Positions 16,948-25,501 are shown, numbered from the stretch's first letter. The stretch: 64,000 bases of DNA from Flavobacterium sp. N502536 (GCF_025947345.1 NZ_CP110011.1:186001-250000); one strand, 5' to 3'. Program-made: numbers and translations. Notes: a model not told the origin generated them from the letters alone.

Positions 16948-18018
16948 ATGGCAACAATAGCTTATAATTCAAAGAGCAAACTTACCAGAGATTTAAGCAT
17001 TAGTCTCCTTATTTATGCACTGCCTGTCGTGGCAATTTTTCTTTATTTCAAATTGACGAATGGTTTGGTCACTCAATCTCATCTGACGTTACCGTCATTT
17101 TTAGAATTTGCAAAACCCGCTTTCGAAAACATCAGAACTTGGGGATTAACTGCTTTTATGTTAATTCTGGGGATTATCGAATTTACAGCAGGTTTGTACG
17201 ATGACCAATGGACGGGCGAAGAACGCAAAGTCGATATCGTTTGTTTTCTGGCTCCCAAATTGCTTTTGCCTCCCGTGATTGCTTTTTTTAGTCTGACGGC
17301 ATTGCCGTACTTAATCCCTAATCTTGCCAACTCGCTTTCGTGGGTTCCGTTTTGGGGAGGCTTTTTCCTTATCGCAATAGCCGACGATTTAACGCAATAC
17401 TGGTACCACCGTTTGCATCATCAGGTTCCTTTTTTATGGCGTTTTCATCGAACGCACCACTCCGCACCTTACATGGGTATGGCAATGGCATCCAGACAAA
17501 ATTTTATTTATACGATTTTCTTTTCTCAAATTTACTTAACCGCAACTCTAACCTTTTTAGGATTAGGATTGCCGGCTTTGTTTGTATTGGTCATCAAAAG
17601 CTTCATTACTTTAGGGGCGCACTCCAGCATTGCGTGGGACAAACCTTTTTACAAATACAAAGTTTTACATCCAATTGCATGGGTTTTAGAACGTTTAATT
17701 TCGACGCCCGCAACCCATCACGCGCACCACGCTGACACCAGCGGAGACGGTGTTGGACATTTTAAAGGCAATTTTGGAAATATGTTTTTCATCTGGGATA
17801 TCATTTTCGGAACAGGCTTGATCACTCGAAAATTCCCAAAATCATACGGAATGAAATCGTACAAGCAAGAAGAATGGTACGCACAGTTTCTTTGGCCGAT
17901 TTTCAAATCCAAAAAAGAAGGAAGTGCTTTGGCCGAAGGAGTACTAGCCGTTCCTATTCGACAAAAAGCAGAAAATACCATTCCAAATCCGGCTTACTAC
18001 GAGCAGGTTCAATCTTAA
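16948..18018 (+). CDS. Sterol desaturase / fatty-acid hydroxylase superfamily protein
   Basis: A 356-residue membrane di-iron oxygenase. Four or more hydrophobic segments are visible in the first 210 residues. The His motifs that bind the di-iron centre are present: YHRLHH near residue 153, FHRTHHS near 167 and ATHHAHH near 253. The family hydroxylates or desaturates lipids and sterols. Why it lies in a sulfatase island is unclear; modification of a sulfated or sulfur-containing lipid is one speculation. The next gene begins 5 bases after its stop. Confidence 0.85.
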   Translation: MATIAYNSKSKLTRDLSISLLIYALPVVAIFLYFKLTNGLVTQSHLTLPSFLEFAKPAFENIRTWGLTAFMLILGIIEFTAGLYDDQWTGEERKVDIVCFLAPKLLLPPVIAFFSLTALPYLIPNLANSLSWVPFWGGFFLIAIADDLTQYWYHRLHHQVPFLWRFHRTHHSAPYMGMAMASRQNFIYTIFFSQIYLTATLTFLGLGLPALFVLVIKSFITLGAHSSIAWDKPFYKYKVLHPIAWVLERLISTPATHHAHHADTSGDGVGHFKGNFGNMFFIWDIIFGTGLITRKFPKSYGMKSYKQEEWYAQFLWPIFKSKKEGSALAEGVLAVPIRQKAENTIPNPAYYEQVQS

Positions 18019-18023
18019 AGGTC

Positions 18024-18743
18024 ATGAAAAAAAATAAGATTCTCCAAAACAGTATTGCCATTGTGATACTGTTTTTATCCGGAATTGGCTTTGCGCAGCA
18101 AAAAGCATCCAACACTGTTTCTTTAGACGTTTTTTATGCTAAAATTCAAAGCGAGAAAAAGCCCCAGATCATTGACGCCCGTGGTCCCGAAGAATTTGCG
18201 CTGAACCATATCAATGGCGCTCAAAACTTTAATCTGGAATCAAAAGATTACGCCAAACGTGTTGCTGCCTTAGATAAAACAAGACCTGTTTTTACCTATT
18301 CCATTGGAGCCGGAAGAAGTGTATGGCTCGCAGACGAGTTGCTGAAAAATGGTTTTAAAGAAGCCTACAGTTTAGAGGGCGGAATTGCCAATTGGATTGG
18401 AAACGGAAAACCCTTTTACTCCAATTCAAAAAGTAAACTAACCTTAGCCGAATACAACAAAATTATAGCTGAAAACAATGACGTTCTCGTTGATATTGGT
18501 TCTGTTTACTGTGGTGCCTGCAAAAAAGTAAAACCGGTTTTAGAAACCATCAGAGCACAATACGGCACTAATTTAAAAATCATCGAAATTGATCTGGAAG
18601 ACAGTCCGCAGGTAATTGCCGATTTAAAAACCGTAAAAGTACTCCCGACTTTGATTTTATACAAAAAAGGAAAAATTGTCTTCAAAAAAGAAGGTCTGGG
18701 TGATTTAAAAAATGATGTTGATGTCGCTTTGGCTTCGAAATAA
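18024..18743 (+). CDS. Exported rhodanese-like plus thioredoxin-like fusion protein
   Basis: The ATG at 18024 gives 239 residues beginning with a signal peptide (MKKNKILQNS to GFAQQ). The longer frame from 17874 overlaps the desaturase and is rejected. Residues about 35-130 are a rhodanese fold (IIDARGPEEFALNHINGAQN, LEGGIANWIGNGKP), but the active-site loop reads YSIGAGRS, with Ser where the sulfur-carrying Cys should be. Residues about 140-239 are a thioredoxin fold with a CGAC motif. It probably acts in the periplasm as a thiol-redox protein, and the rhodanese part may bind without catalysing. Its place between sulfatases fits sulfur handling. Confidence 0.82.
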   Translation: MKKNKILQNSIAIVILFLSGIGFAQQKASNTVSLDVFYAKIQSEKKPQIIDARGPEEFALNHINGAQNFNLESKDYAKRVAALDKTRPVFTYSIGAGRSVWLADELLKNGFKEAYSLEGGIANWIGNGKPFYSNSKSKLTLAEYNKIIAENNDVLVDIGSVYCGACKKVKPVLETIRAQYGTNLKIIEIDLEDSPQVIADLKTVKVLPTLILYKKGKIVFKKEGLGDLKNDVDVALASK

Positions 18744-18770
18744 AAACCGCTAAATAATCGAATACAAACC

Positions 18771-18803
18771 AAACCCGACAGGTTTTTGAAACTTGTCGGG
18801 TTT
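18771..18803. repeat. AAACCCGACAG palindrome, copy 1
   Basis: Arms AAACCCGACAGGTTT and AAACTTGTCGGGTTT pair with one mismatch-type position. The same palindrome recurs at 18857-18889, so it is a repeated element that may also terminate transcription. Confidence 0.75.
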
Positions 18804-18856
18804 AATTCGGCTTGCGTTTAATAAATAAACATTCTCCTCTACAAAATAATCAACAC

Positions 18857-18889
18857 AAACCCGACAGGTTTTCAAAACCTGTCGGGTTT
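18857..18889. repeat. AAACCCGACAG palindrome, copy 2
   Basis: Perfect inverted repeat, AAACCCGACAGGTTTT / AAAACCTGTCGGGTTT around one C, 86 bases downstream of copy 1. Arms this long and identical suggest a REP-like mobile palindrome; a terminator role is also possible. Confidence 0.8.
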
Positions 18890-18912
18890 AATACAGTAAA
18901 ACAACCCATAAA

Positions 18913-20175
18913 ATGGCATCCCAAACCAAACAATTTACCCTTCACGAAGACTGGACTGTCGTAGTCCTTGGGTTTATCATCATCGGAATTTCCCTTTTTG
19001 TTTTTCTTCCTGAAATCCCTGTTTTCAAATGGTCAACCGGAACAGATTTACTAGCGGAAGTATTTAATTCCGGAAATCTGAAAATCCTTGGCTTACAATT
19101 TATATATCTGACTGCGATTGGAACACTTGGTGTTTTGTTAATTGGAAAATCGGTCAAAAATTTTCTCTTGGGGTTCCCGATAGTCTATCTTTTAACCCTT
19201 TTAGCTTTGGTCATCTCCGGAAACACAACGGTAAAAGGACTCAACCTCGAAGCGGTCATTTTCAGTTTAATCATAGGTTTATGCATAGGCAACTTTTTCC
19301 AACTGCCTCGATGGTTCCGTTCGGCACTTTCGACAGAAGTTTTTGTCAAAATCGGATTGGTTTTACTGGGAACCACGGTTATTTTTTCAGACATTCTAAA
19401 AGCCGGTTCCCTCGGGCTTCTTCAGGCACTGGCAGTAGTGCTATCGGTTTGGTACTTTGCCTTTTGGCTGTGTAAAAAACTAAAAGTCGACGATGAGTTA
19501 ACCCTAATGATCTCAAGCGCTGTTTCGATCTGTGGTGTTTCTGCTGCGATTGCCACATCAGGTGCTATTAAAGGCGACTCTAAAAAACTGTCTTATGTAA
19601 TTTCTGTCGTTTTGGTAACCGCTATCCCCATGATGATTTTCATGCCTGTAATTGCCCAATACTTCAATTTCCCAGAAGAAGTAACCGGAGCCTGGCTGGG
19701 TGGCAGTATTGATACCTCGGGTGCTGTTGTGGCTTCCGGTTCATTAGTAGGCGAAACGGCTTTGAAAATTAGTACGATTGTCAAATTCTCTCAAAATGTA
19801 TTGTTAGGACTGGCGGCATTTGCCATATCGGTTTACTGGACGTACACCCACAACAAATCAGCCGTTGCCCTTACTTCAAAACCTACTTTAGCTGTGATCT
19901 GGGAACGTTTTCCGAAATTCGTCATCGGTTTTATTGCCGCTTCACTCCTCTTTTCTTTCCTGCTGACGGCAGAGGTTAGAGACGAGGTAAAAGACAGTTT
20001 AAAAAACCTGCAGACGATCTGGTTTGCATTGGCTTTTACCAGTATTGGACTAGAGACCCGCTTTAAAGATTTATGGAACCATAGCAGCCGAAAACCACTG
20101 TATGCCTTTTTAATCGCGCAATTATTCAATATCATTATCACCCTGATCATTGCTTTTTTACTGTTTGGCAAATAA
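18913..20175 (+). CDS. YeiH/UPF0324-family putative sulfate exporter
   Basis: A 420-residue membrane protein with about 11 hydrophobic segments. It matches the YeiH (conserved hypothetical 698) family by sequence such as ISSAVSICGVSAAIATSGAIKG near residue 197 and WLGGSIDTSGAVVASGSLVGE near residue 265. The family is annotated as putative sulfate or sulfite-related exporters on limited evidence. Placement between two sulfatase genes supports a link to sulfate or sulfite release. It begins 23 bases after a REP-like palindrome, so it may have its own transcript. Confidence 0.85.
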   Translation: MASQTKQFTLHEDWTVVVLGFIIIGISLFVFLPEIPVFKWSTGTDLLAEVFNSGNLKILGLQFIYLTAIGTLGVLLIGKSVKNFLLGFPIVYLLTLLALVISGNTTVKGLNLEAVIFSLIIGLCIGNFFQLPRWFRSALSTEVFVKIGLVLLGTTVIFSDILKAGSLGLLQALAVVLSVWYFAFWLCKKLKVDDELTLMISSAVSICGVSAAIATSGAIKGDSKKLSYVISVVLVTAIPMMIFMPVIAQYFNFPEEVTGAWLGGSIDTSGAVVASGSLVGETALKISTIVKFSQNVLLGLAAFAISVYWTYTHNKSAVALTSKPTLAVIWERFPKFVIGFIAASLLFSFLLTAEVRDEVKDSLKNLQTIWFALAFTSIGLETRFKDLWNHSSRKPLYAFLIAQLFNIIITLIIAFLLFGK

Positions 20176-20277
20176 CAATCGGAATCCTTTGTTACCCCAA
20201 AACATTCCACAAAAAATAAAAAGCATAGTTATCTAAAAAAATCATAAATTTCTATTTTTATTAAAGACTATCTTCCT

Positions 20278-20343
20278 ATGTATCAACCCGATTCCACGAA
20301 ATACAAAACCAACCTCAGCAACTCACAACATGAATTAAAATGA
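20278..20343 (+). CDS. 21-codon upstream ORF coupled to the sulfatase start
   Basis: The ORF begins MYQPDSTKYK, has 21 residues, and its TGA overlaps the ATG of the sulfatase by four bases (ATGA at 20340-20343). That geometry allows translational coupling by re-initiating ribosomes. It has no Cys and resembles no known family, and chance is possible at this length. Confidence 0.35.
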   Translation: MYQPDSTKYKTNLSNSQHELK

Positions 20344-21995
20344 AAAAGACACTTCTTACACTAAACCTACTGTTTTCGGCCGTACTTTTAGTTTCTGCAC
20401 AAAATAAAACGACTCCCGATTCTTCAAAACCAAACATCATTTTGATTATGGTCGATGATATGGGCTATTCTGATTTAGGCAACTACGGCTCCGAAATTAA
20501 AACTCCCAATCTGGACAAACTGGCGAGTGAAGGTTTGCGCCTGCGCGAATTTTACAACAACTCCATTTGCGCGCCAACCAGGGCCTCTTTGTTAACAGGA
20601 CAATACCAGCATAAGGCCGGAATGGGATTTTTTGATATCAACCTCGGACTTCCCGCTTATCAGGGGTACTTAAACAAAGAATCTTTAACATTGGGCGAAG
20701 TTTTCCGTTCCGGAGGTTACAGCACTTTGCTTTCGGGAAAATGGCATGTAGGCTCACTAGATCAGTCGCAATGGCCCAATCAGAGAGGCTTTGACAAGTT
20801 TTACGGAATCTTAAAAGGAGCTTCCAGTTATTTTGACGCCAAACCTTTGCCTTTCGGAAAAACACCATATCCGGTAAAATTGCTTCTAAACAATGAAGAG
20901 CTGCACCCAAAAGACGATTCGTATTATTTTACAGACGAGATCGGAAACAATGCTGTGACTTTCCTCGACGAACAAAACAAAGAAAACAAACCTTTCTTCC
21001 TGTATCTAGCCTTCACGGCACCACACTGGCCATTACAGGCAAAACCGGTAGACATTGCCAAATACAAAGGTAAATTTGACGAAGGTTGGGATGTTCTAAG
21101 AGAAAAAAGAATCGAAAAGCTAAAAGCAAACGGCATTTTACCCGCCAATCAAACCGTATCGTCAAGAGATCCCGAAGTTCCGGAATGGAACAAACTGACC
21201 TATGATGAAAAACAATTCTGGAAAGCCAAAATGGAGGTCTACGCTGCTATGGTAGACAATATGGATCAAAATGTGGGCAAAGTTTTAAACAAACTAAAAG
21301 CATTAAAGAAAGACAAAAACACCCTCATTATTTTTATTTCCGACAATGGCGCTCAGGGAGGTTTTAATACCTACAATCCATTGGGAAGAGGTTTGGTTCG
21401 AAATGACGGTCCAATTGGAACCTCGGGTTCCTTTGATTATCAGGAGCAAAACTGGGCTTACTTGTCTAACACTCCTTTACAGCAATACAAAAACAACATG
21501 CACGAAGGCGGTTTCAGCTCTCCATTTATTGCCTGGTTCCCGTCCAAAATAAAAAGCGGACGAATTGATAAAGGAACCGGACACATTATTGATCTGGCTC
21601 CTACTTTTTATGAATTGGCCGGAATTGAATATCCAAAAGAATACAATGGTGTAAAAGCTAACCCCTTAGCTGGGAAAAGTCTGCTGCCTGTTTTATTTGA
21701 TAATGCTCCGGAAGTCAGCAGAGGAGCGCCCCTATTTTGGGAAAGAGCCGGAAACAGGGCTGTACGTGATGGAAAATGGAAACTCGTTTCGACTTACCCT
21801 TCCTACGAATGGGAACTTTATAATATGGAAACGGACCGTGGAGAAACGACCAATGTAGCACAACAAAACCTCGATATCGTCAACAAACTGTCTGCTTCTT
21901 ACTTTGATTGGGCCGATCAGACAGGAGTTGTAGAATACAGTAAATTCAAACTAAAACAGGAAGTTATGCCAGGCGGTGCTGCCTTAAAAAAATAA
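20340..21995 (+). CDS. Second arylsulfatase-type sulfatase
   Basis: A 551-residue exported sulfatase. The signal peptide (1-20) ends LVSAQ. ILIMVDDMGYSDLGNYG holds the metal-binding Asp pair. ICAPTRASLLTG gives the CxPxR formylglycine motif at Cys77. GKWHVG and FISDNGAQ are further active-site segments. It shares only the family motifs with the sulfatase at 14833, so it is not a recent duplicate and probably has a different substrate. A strong terminator at 22029-22084 follows, ending the plus-strand run before the encapsulin operon. Confidence 0.92.
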   Translation: MKKTLLTLNLLFSAVLLVSAQNKTTPDSSKPNIILIMVDDMGYSDLGNYGSEIKTPNLDKLASEGLRLREFYNNSICAPTRASLLTGQYQHKAGMGFFDINLGLPAYQGYLNKESLTLGEVFRSGGYSTLLSGKWHVGSLDQSQWPNQRGFDKFYGILKGASSYFDAKPLPFGKTPYPVKLLLNNEELHPKDDSYYFTDEIGNNAVTFLDEQNKENKPFFLYLAFTAPHWPLQAKPVDIAKYKGKFDEGWDVLREKRIEKLKANGILPANQTVSSRDPEVPEWNKLTYDEKQFWKAKMEVYAAMVDNMDQNVGKVLNKLKALKKDKNTLIIFISDNGAQGGFNTYNPLGRGLVRNDGPIGTSGSFDYQEQNWAYLSNTPLQQYKNNMHEGGFSSPFIAWFPSKIKSGRIDKGTGHIIDLAPTFYELAGIEYPKEYNGVKANPLAGKSLLPVLFDNAPEVSRGAPLFWERAGNRAVRDGKWKLVSTYPSYEWELYNMETDRGETTNVAQQNLDIVNKLSASYFDWADQTGVVEYSKFKLKQEVMPGGAALKK

Positions 21996-22028
21996 TTAAA
22001 TCGTCTTTATACCTTCCATCAAGCCTTT

Positions 22029-22084
22029 AAAAGACAGAAAAATAAGTACAAAACAACGCGTACTTCTTTTTCTGTCTTTTTTTT
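22029..22084 (+). terminator. Strong intrinsic terminator
   Basis: AAAAGACAGAAAAA with AGTAC, then GTAC with TTTTTCTGTCTTTT and a further T-run. It separates the sulfatase gene from the encapsulin leader. Confidence 0.85.
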
Positions 22085-22182
22085 AAAAAACCACAAACAA
22101 CTAACAACAAACAAGTTAACAATTAAAACCCCCTTCCCTAATCTGTTTTTCTTTCAGCTGAAACAATAAATTATAAAAAACA

Positions 22183-22231
22183 TTTGGATATTATTATTTT
22201 AAATTTAACTTTGTCTATAGAATTAGTAGAG
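22183..22231 (+). promoter_or_regulatory. Promoter plus conserved downstream box (encapsulin operon)
   Basis: TTTGG at 22183-22187, an 18-base spacer, and TAACTTTG at 22206-22213. The 18-base box (22214-22231: TCTATAG, A, ATTAGTAGAG) then matches 9686-9703 at 17 of 18 positions. The spacer is AT-rich and not otherwise conserved, so selection seems to be on the boxes. Confidence 0.75.
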
Positions 22232-22255
22232 ATTAAAATTAAAAAGAACTACATT

Positions 22256-22342
22256 TTGAAAACAACAGCAAGCCAATTCAGTTACATTCTTCCAAAAAAA
22301 TATACCTATAACACTTTTTGTTATATGTGCTTCTGTCGTTAA
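22256..22342 (+). CDS. 28-aa Cys-rich leader peptide, copy 2
   Basis: The TTG-started ORF begins MKTTASQFSY and continues ILPKKYTYNTFCYMCFCR before TAA. It is 28 codons, like copy 1 at 9739. The last 18 residues are the same except for the final one, and differences cluster at positions 5-9. Three Cys codons and one Met codon lie in the last seven. It is about 320 bases ahead of the encapsulin shell gene. The minus-strand ORF over this stretch is a shadow. A regulatory leader peptide responding to cysteine supply is the best reading, but it is inferred. Confidence 0.65.
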   Translation: MKTTASQFSYILPKKYTYNTFCYMCFCR

Positions 22343-22659
22343 TTCCCCACAATCTTTGCATTTGGAACCCATTTCAGTTCTAAAATCAAAATCCAGTTCC
22401 AAAGACAAACTGAACCTTATTTTGCTATCGATCACTGAGCCGGGCGAAGAGGTCTTTCGCTTGATGAGTAGTCCAATCTGCGTTGATAAACCCTATAATT
22501 CAATATTTTAGATATTATTTTACTGTAAATTAAATCATATTTATTTCGGAGACTTTTACTTTTAAGCTAAATTTACTAGTACAATAAAATTGTTTTTTAC
22601 GAATGTAAGTTCTTAAAATAGTTCAACAAAAAATAAATTAACCATTAAACCATTAAGCC
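22343..22659 (+). other. Long 5' leader of the encapsulin operon
   Basis: No gene. A GC-richer patch at about 22430-22485 stands out from AT-rich surroundings and has a small stem (GCGAA with TTCGC); a 15-codon ORF starts within it. I see no counterpart of the MKNMQGCCCK mini-ORF or its hairpin here, and no riboswitch class I recognise. Confidence 0.4.
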
Positions 22660-23580
22660 ATGGCTGAAAAACAACAACAACAAACAGCATTAGGAGATGT
22701 TGCAGCAAGACAGTTAGCAATTGCAACACGTACAGTTCCTCAAATTGGAACTATAACACCACGTTGGTTAACGCATCTTTTGCATTGGACACCTGTCGAA
22801 TCAGGTGTGTTTCGTTTGAATAAAGTAAAAGACGGAAGCCATATCGAAGTAGATTGTTCTGCGAGAGACGAAAGGGTTTTACCCAACACTTTTGTCGACT
22901 ATATCGACAATCCGAGAGAATATAATCTGGCGGCAGTTCAAACCATTGTCGAAGTACATACAAGGGTTTCAGATTTATACAGTAAACCTTATAATCAAAT
23001 TTCGGAACAGCTTAGATTGGCAATCGAAACCATCAAAGAGCGTCAGGAAAGCGAATTAATCAATAACAAAGATTATGGTTTATTAAGCAATGTGGCACCT
23101 TCACAAATTATTAAAACCAGAACTGGTGCACCAACTCCCGATGATTTAGATGAATTACTGACCAAAGTATGGAAAGAACCGGGATTCTTTTTATTGCATC
23201 CCTTAGCAATTGCTGCTTTTGGCCGTGAATGTACACGCCGTGGTGTACCGCCTCCTACTACTTCTTTGTTTGGATCTCAATTTTTAACATGGAGAGGAAT
23301 TCCGCTTATTCCATCCGATAAATTGCCTATCAAAGACGGAAAGTCAAAAATCATTTTGTTGCGCACAGGCGAAAGCCGTCAGGGAGTCATCGGCTTAATT
23401 CAGCCGGGATTACAAGGCGAACAATCACCGGGACTATCCGTTCGTTTTATGGGAATTAATGAAAAAGCAATTGCCTCCTATCTGGTATCCCTATATTGCT
23501 CACTAGCCGTATTGGTAGACGATGCCATAGCCGTTCTTGAAGATGTAGAAATTGGAAAGTACCATGAGTATAAATACTAA
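22660..23580 (+). CDS. Family 2A encapsulin nanocompartment shell protein (SrpI-like)
   Basis: A 306-residue HK97-fold shell protein of encapsulin family 2A, related to cyanobacterial SrpI and mycobacterial MMPI. Recognised from TRTVPQIGTITPRWLTHLLHW-type sequence near the N terminus, then ERQESELINNKDYGLL, the domain around FLLHPLAIAAFGRECTRRGVPPP and the C-terminal LIQPGLQGEQSPGLSVRFMGI. The next gene, overlapping by 17 bases, is a cysteine desulfurase with a long disordered N-terminal extension, the known cargo type of this family. In characterised systems the shells are sulfur-regulated and hold the desulfurase inside. Here the operon lies behind the Cys-rich leader at 22256. Confidence 0.9.
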   Translation: MAEKQQQQTALGDVAARQLAIATRTVPQIGTITPRWLTHLLHWTPVESGVFRLNKVKDGSHIEVDCSARDERVLPNTFVDYIDNPREYNLAAVQTIVEVHTRVSDLYSKPYNQISEQLRLAIETIKERQESELINNKDYGLLSNVAPSQIIKTRTGAPTPDDLDELLTKVWKEPGFFLLHPLAIAAFGRECTRRGVPPPTTSLFGSQFLTWRGIPLIPSDKLPIKDGKSKIILLRTGESRQGVIGLIQPGLQGEQSPGLSVRFMGINEKAIASYLVSLYCSLAVLVDDAIAVLEDVEIGKYHEYKY

Positions 23581-25501
23581 CAACAACGGTTTACCCAACA
23601 TTGAGGATTTACAGCTTTTGGCTAACGAATTGTTTCATACGCTACCTAACGAATTTCCCAAAGAGATTTCGTTAAGTCCTGATCGTAATGAACATCCCCG
23701 TGCCACAAAAGTTGCAGAAACCTTCCTTAATTCGGGGAACTTAAGTGGCCACAACCCGGCAGCCCTGCCCTTGCAGGATGCGCCAGCTTCACCTACTGCT
23801 TCACCAGCAGTTAGCGGATTTGGAGCAGCGCCAAACGTTGCCAATTATGGTTCAGGAGCTTCGGCTTTATATCCAAATGCCGGAGCCGGATTTGATCCTA
23901 AAAGCGAAACTTCTCCATTGGGAATTTCACACGGAAATAATGTAAATGTCAACAATCCGCAAACCGGTTTTTATGACGAAAATTTCGGGAATAACGGAGC
24001 CGCTCAGCTAAATGAAGAAAGTTTTTTCTCTAAACTTCTTTTAAACAATGAGTACCTGCCTTTTCAAACCCAAAATTCTTCGTTTGAAACCGAATTAAAA
24101 GCGGCATTGGCTTTTGTGGATACACAATTTACAAAACGTATCAACCTTCCGTTAAACGGAAATGAGAGCTCCAATTCGTATTACTTTTTAGAACAAAATC
24201 CGTTTGCTTTTGATCAGAGAAATTCGAATTTAATTGTTGGAAATACTTTTGAAAAACAAGATTTCGGTGCGATTTCCGGTTCCCATTTTGATGCCAATCG
24301 AATTAAAAAAGATTTTCCTATTCTACAGGAAACCGTAAACGGAAAACCTCTGGTTTGGTTTGATAATGCCGCTACGACACAAAAACCGCAATCAGTTATT
24401 GATCGTATTGCGTACTTCTACGAGCATGAGAATTCGAACATTCACCGTGCGGCTCATGAATTAGCGGCCCGTGCATCAGACGCTTATGAAGCTGCCCGCG
24501 AAAAAGTAAAAACGTTCCTGAATGCCGGCTCGGTAAACGAAATTGTATTTGTTCGTGGTGCCACCGAAGGTATTAATCTTGTTGCACAAAGCTGGGGCGA
24601 TCATAATTTAGTTGCCGGTGACGAAATCATTGTCAGCCATTTGGAACATCACGCGAATATTGTTCCGTGGAAACGTCTGGCCGATAAAAAAGGACTAAAA
24701 CTCCGCGTTATTCCGGTTGACGATGACGGACAAATTTTGCTCGATGAATATGCAAAACTGCTCAATTCAAAAACGCGTCTGGTTGCTTTTACCCAGGTTT
24801 CGAATGCACTGGGAACAGTAACACCAGCCAAAAAAATAGTCGAAATGGCACATGCCGCCGGAGCAAAAGTTTTAATTGACGGTGCACAATCGGTTTCACA
24901 TATGAAAGTTGATGTTCAGGATTTAAATCCCGACTGGTTGGTTTTCTCAGGACACAAACTTTTTGGCCCAACCGGAATTGGTGCTTTATACGGAAAGGAA
25001 GATTTACTGAATGAAATGCATCCTTATCAATCGGGCGGAAACATGATTCAGGATGTCACTTTTGAGGAAATAAAATACCACAAAGCTCCTAATCGTTTTG
25101 AAGCCGGAACAGGAAATATTGCCGATGCAATTGGTCTTGGTGCCGCAATAGACTATGTGACAAAACTGGGAATAGATGCCATAGGCCAGTACGAACATCA
25201 GTTATTAGACTATGCGACAAAATTGCTCAAAGAAATTCCCGGTGTCCGACTGATCGGTACAGCCGCGAATAAGGCCAGCGTACTTTCTTTTAATTTGCAA
25301 GGCTACACCAACGATCAGGTTGGACAGGCTTTAAATAACGAGGGCGTTGCCGTACGAACCGGACATCATTGTGCACAGCCTATTTTGCGAAGAATGGGAG
25401 TCGAAACGACTGTACGTCCTTCGCTGGCTTTTTATAATACCACTCAGGATGTTGATACCTTTATCAAAACCATAAGAGAACTTAAAAAAGTCAGGTTCTA
25501 A
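23564..25501 (+). CDS. Family 2A encapsulin cargo: SufS-like cysteine desulfurase
   Basis: From the ATG at 23564 (overlapping the shell gene by 17 bases) the product has 645 residues. Residues 1 to about 240 are low-complexity, rich in Ala, Pro, Asn, Gly and Ser, and lack a fold: the encapsulation-targeting domain seen on family 2A cargo. Residues about 241-645 are a complete SufS-type class V PLP enzyme: FDNAATTQKP, FSGHKLFGPTG with the PLP Lys near 465, and RTGHHCAQPI with the catalytic Cys near 603. It converts cysteine to alanine and enzyme-bound persulfide. Inside a shell this would let sulfur be stored or isolated. No SufBCDE genes are adjacent, which fits a dedicated cargo enzyme. Confidence 0.92.
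   Translation: MSINTNNNGLPNIEDLQLLANELFHTLPNEFPKEISLSPDRNEHPRATKVAETFLNSGNLSGHNPAALPLQDAPASPTASPAVSGFGAAPNVANYGSGASALYPNAGAGFDPKSETSPLGISHGNNVNVNNPQTGFYDENFGNNGAAQLNEESFFSKLLLNNEYLPFQTQNSSFETELKAALAFVDTQFTKRINLPLNGNESSNSYYFLEQNPFAFDQRNSNLIVGNTFEKQDFGAISGSHFDANRIKKDFPILQETVNGKPLVWFDNAATTQKPQSVIDRIAYFYEHENSNIHRAAHELAARASDAYEAAREKVKTFLNAGSVNEIVFVRGATEGINLVAQSWGDHNLVAGDEIIVSHLEHHANIVPWKRLADKKGLKLRVIPVDDDGQILLDEYAKLLNSKTRLVAFTQVSNALGTVTPAKKIVEMAHAAGAKVLIDGAQSVSHMKVDVQDLNPDWLVFSGHKLFGPTGIGALYGKEDLLNEMHPYQSGGNMIQDVTFEEIKYHKAPNRFEAGTGNIADAIGLGAAIDYVTKLGIDAIGQYEHQLLDYATKLLKEIPGVRLIGTAANKASVLSFNLQGYTNDQVGQALNNEGVAVRTGHHCAQPILRRMGVETTVRPSLAFYNTTQDVDTFIKTIRELKKVRF

Noticed and set aside
22223-22435. Minus-strand 70-residue ORF in the encapsulin leader
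   Set aside because: It is a shadow of the plus-strand leader region, which is conserved with 9739-9825 at protein level.
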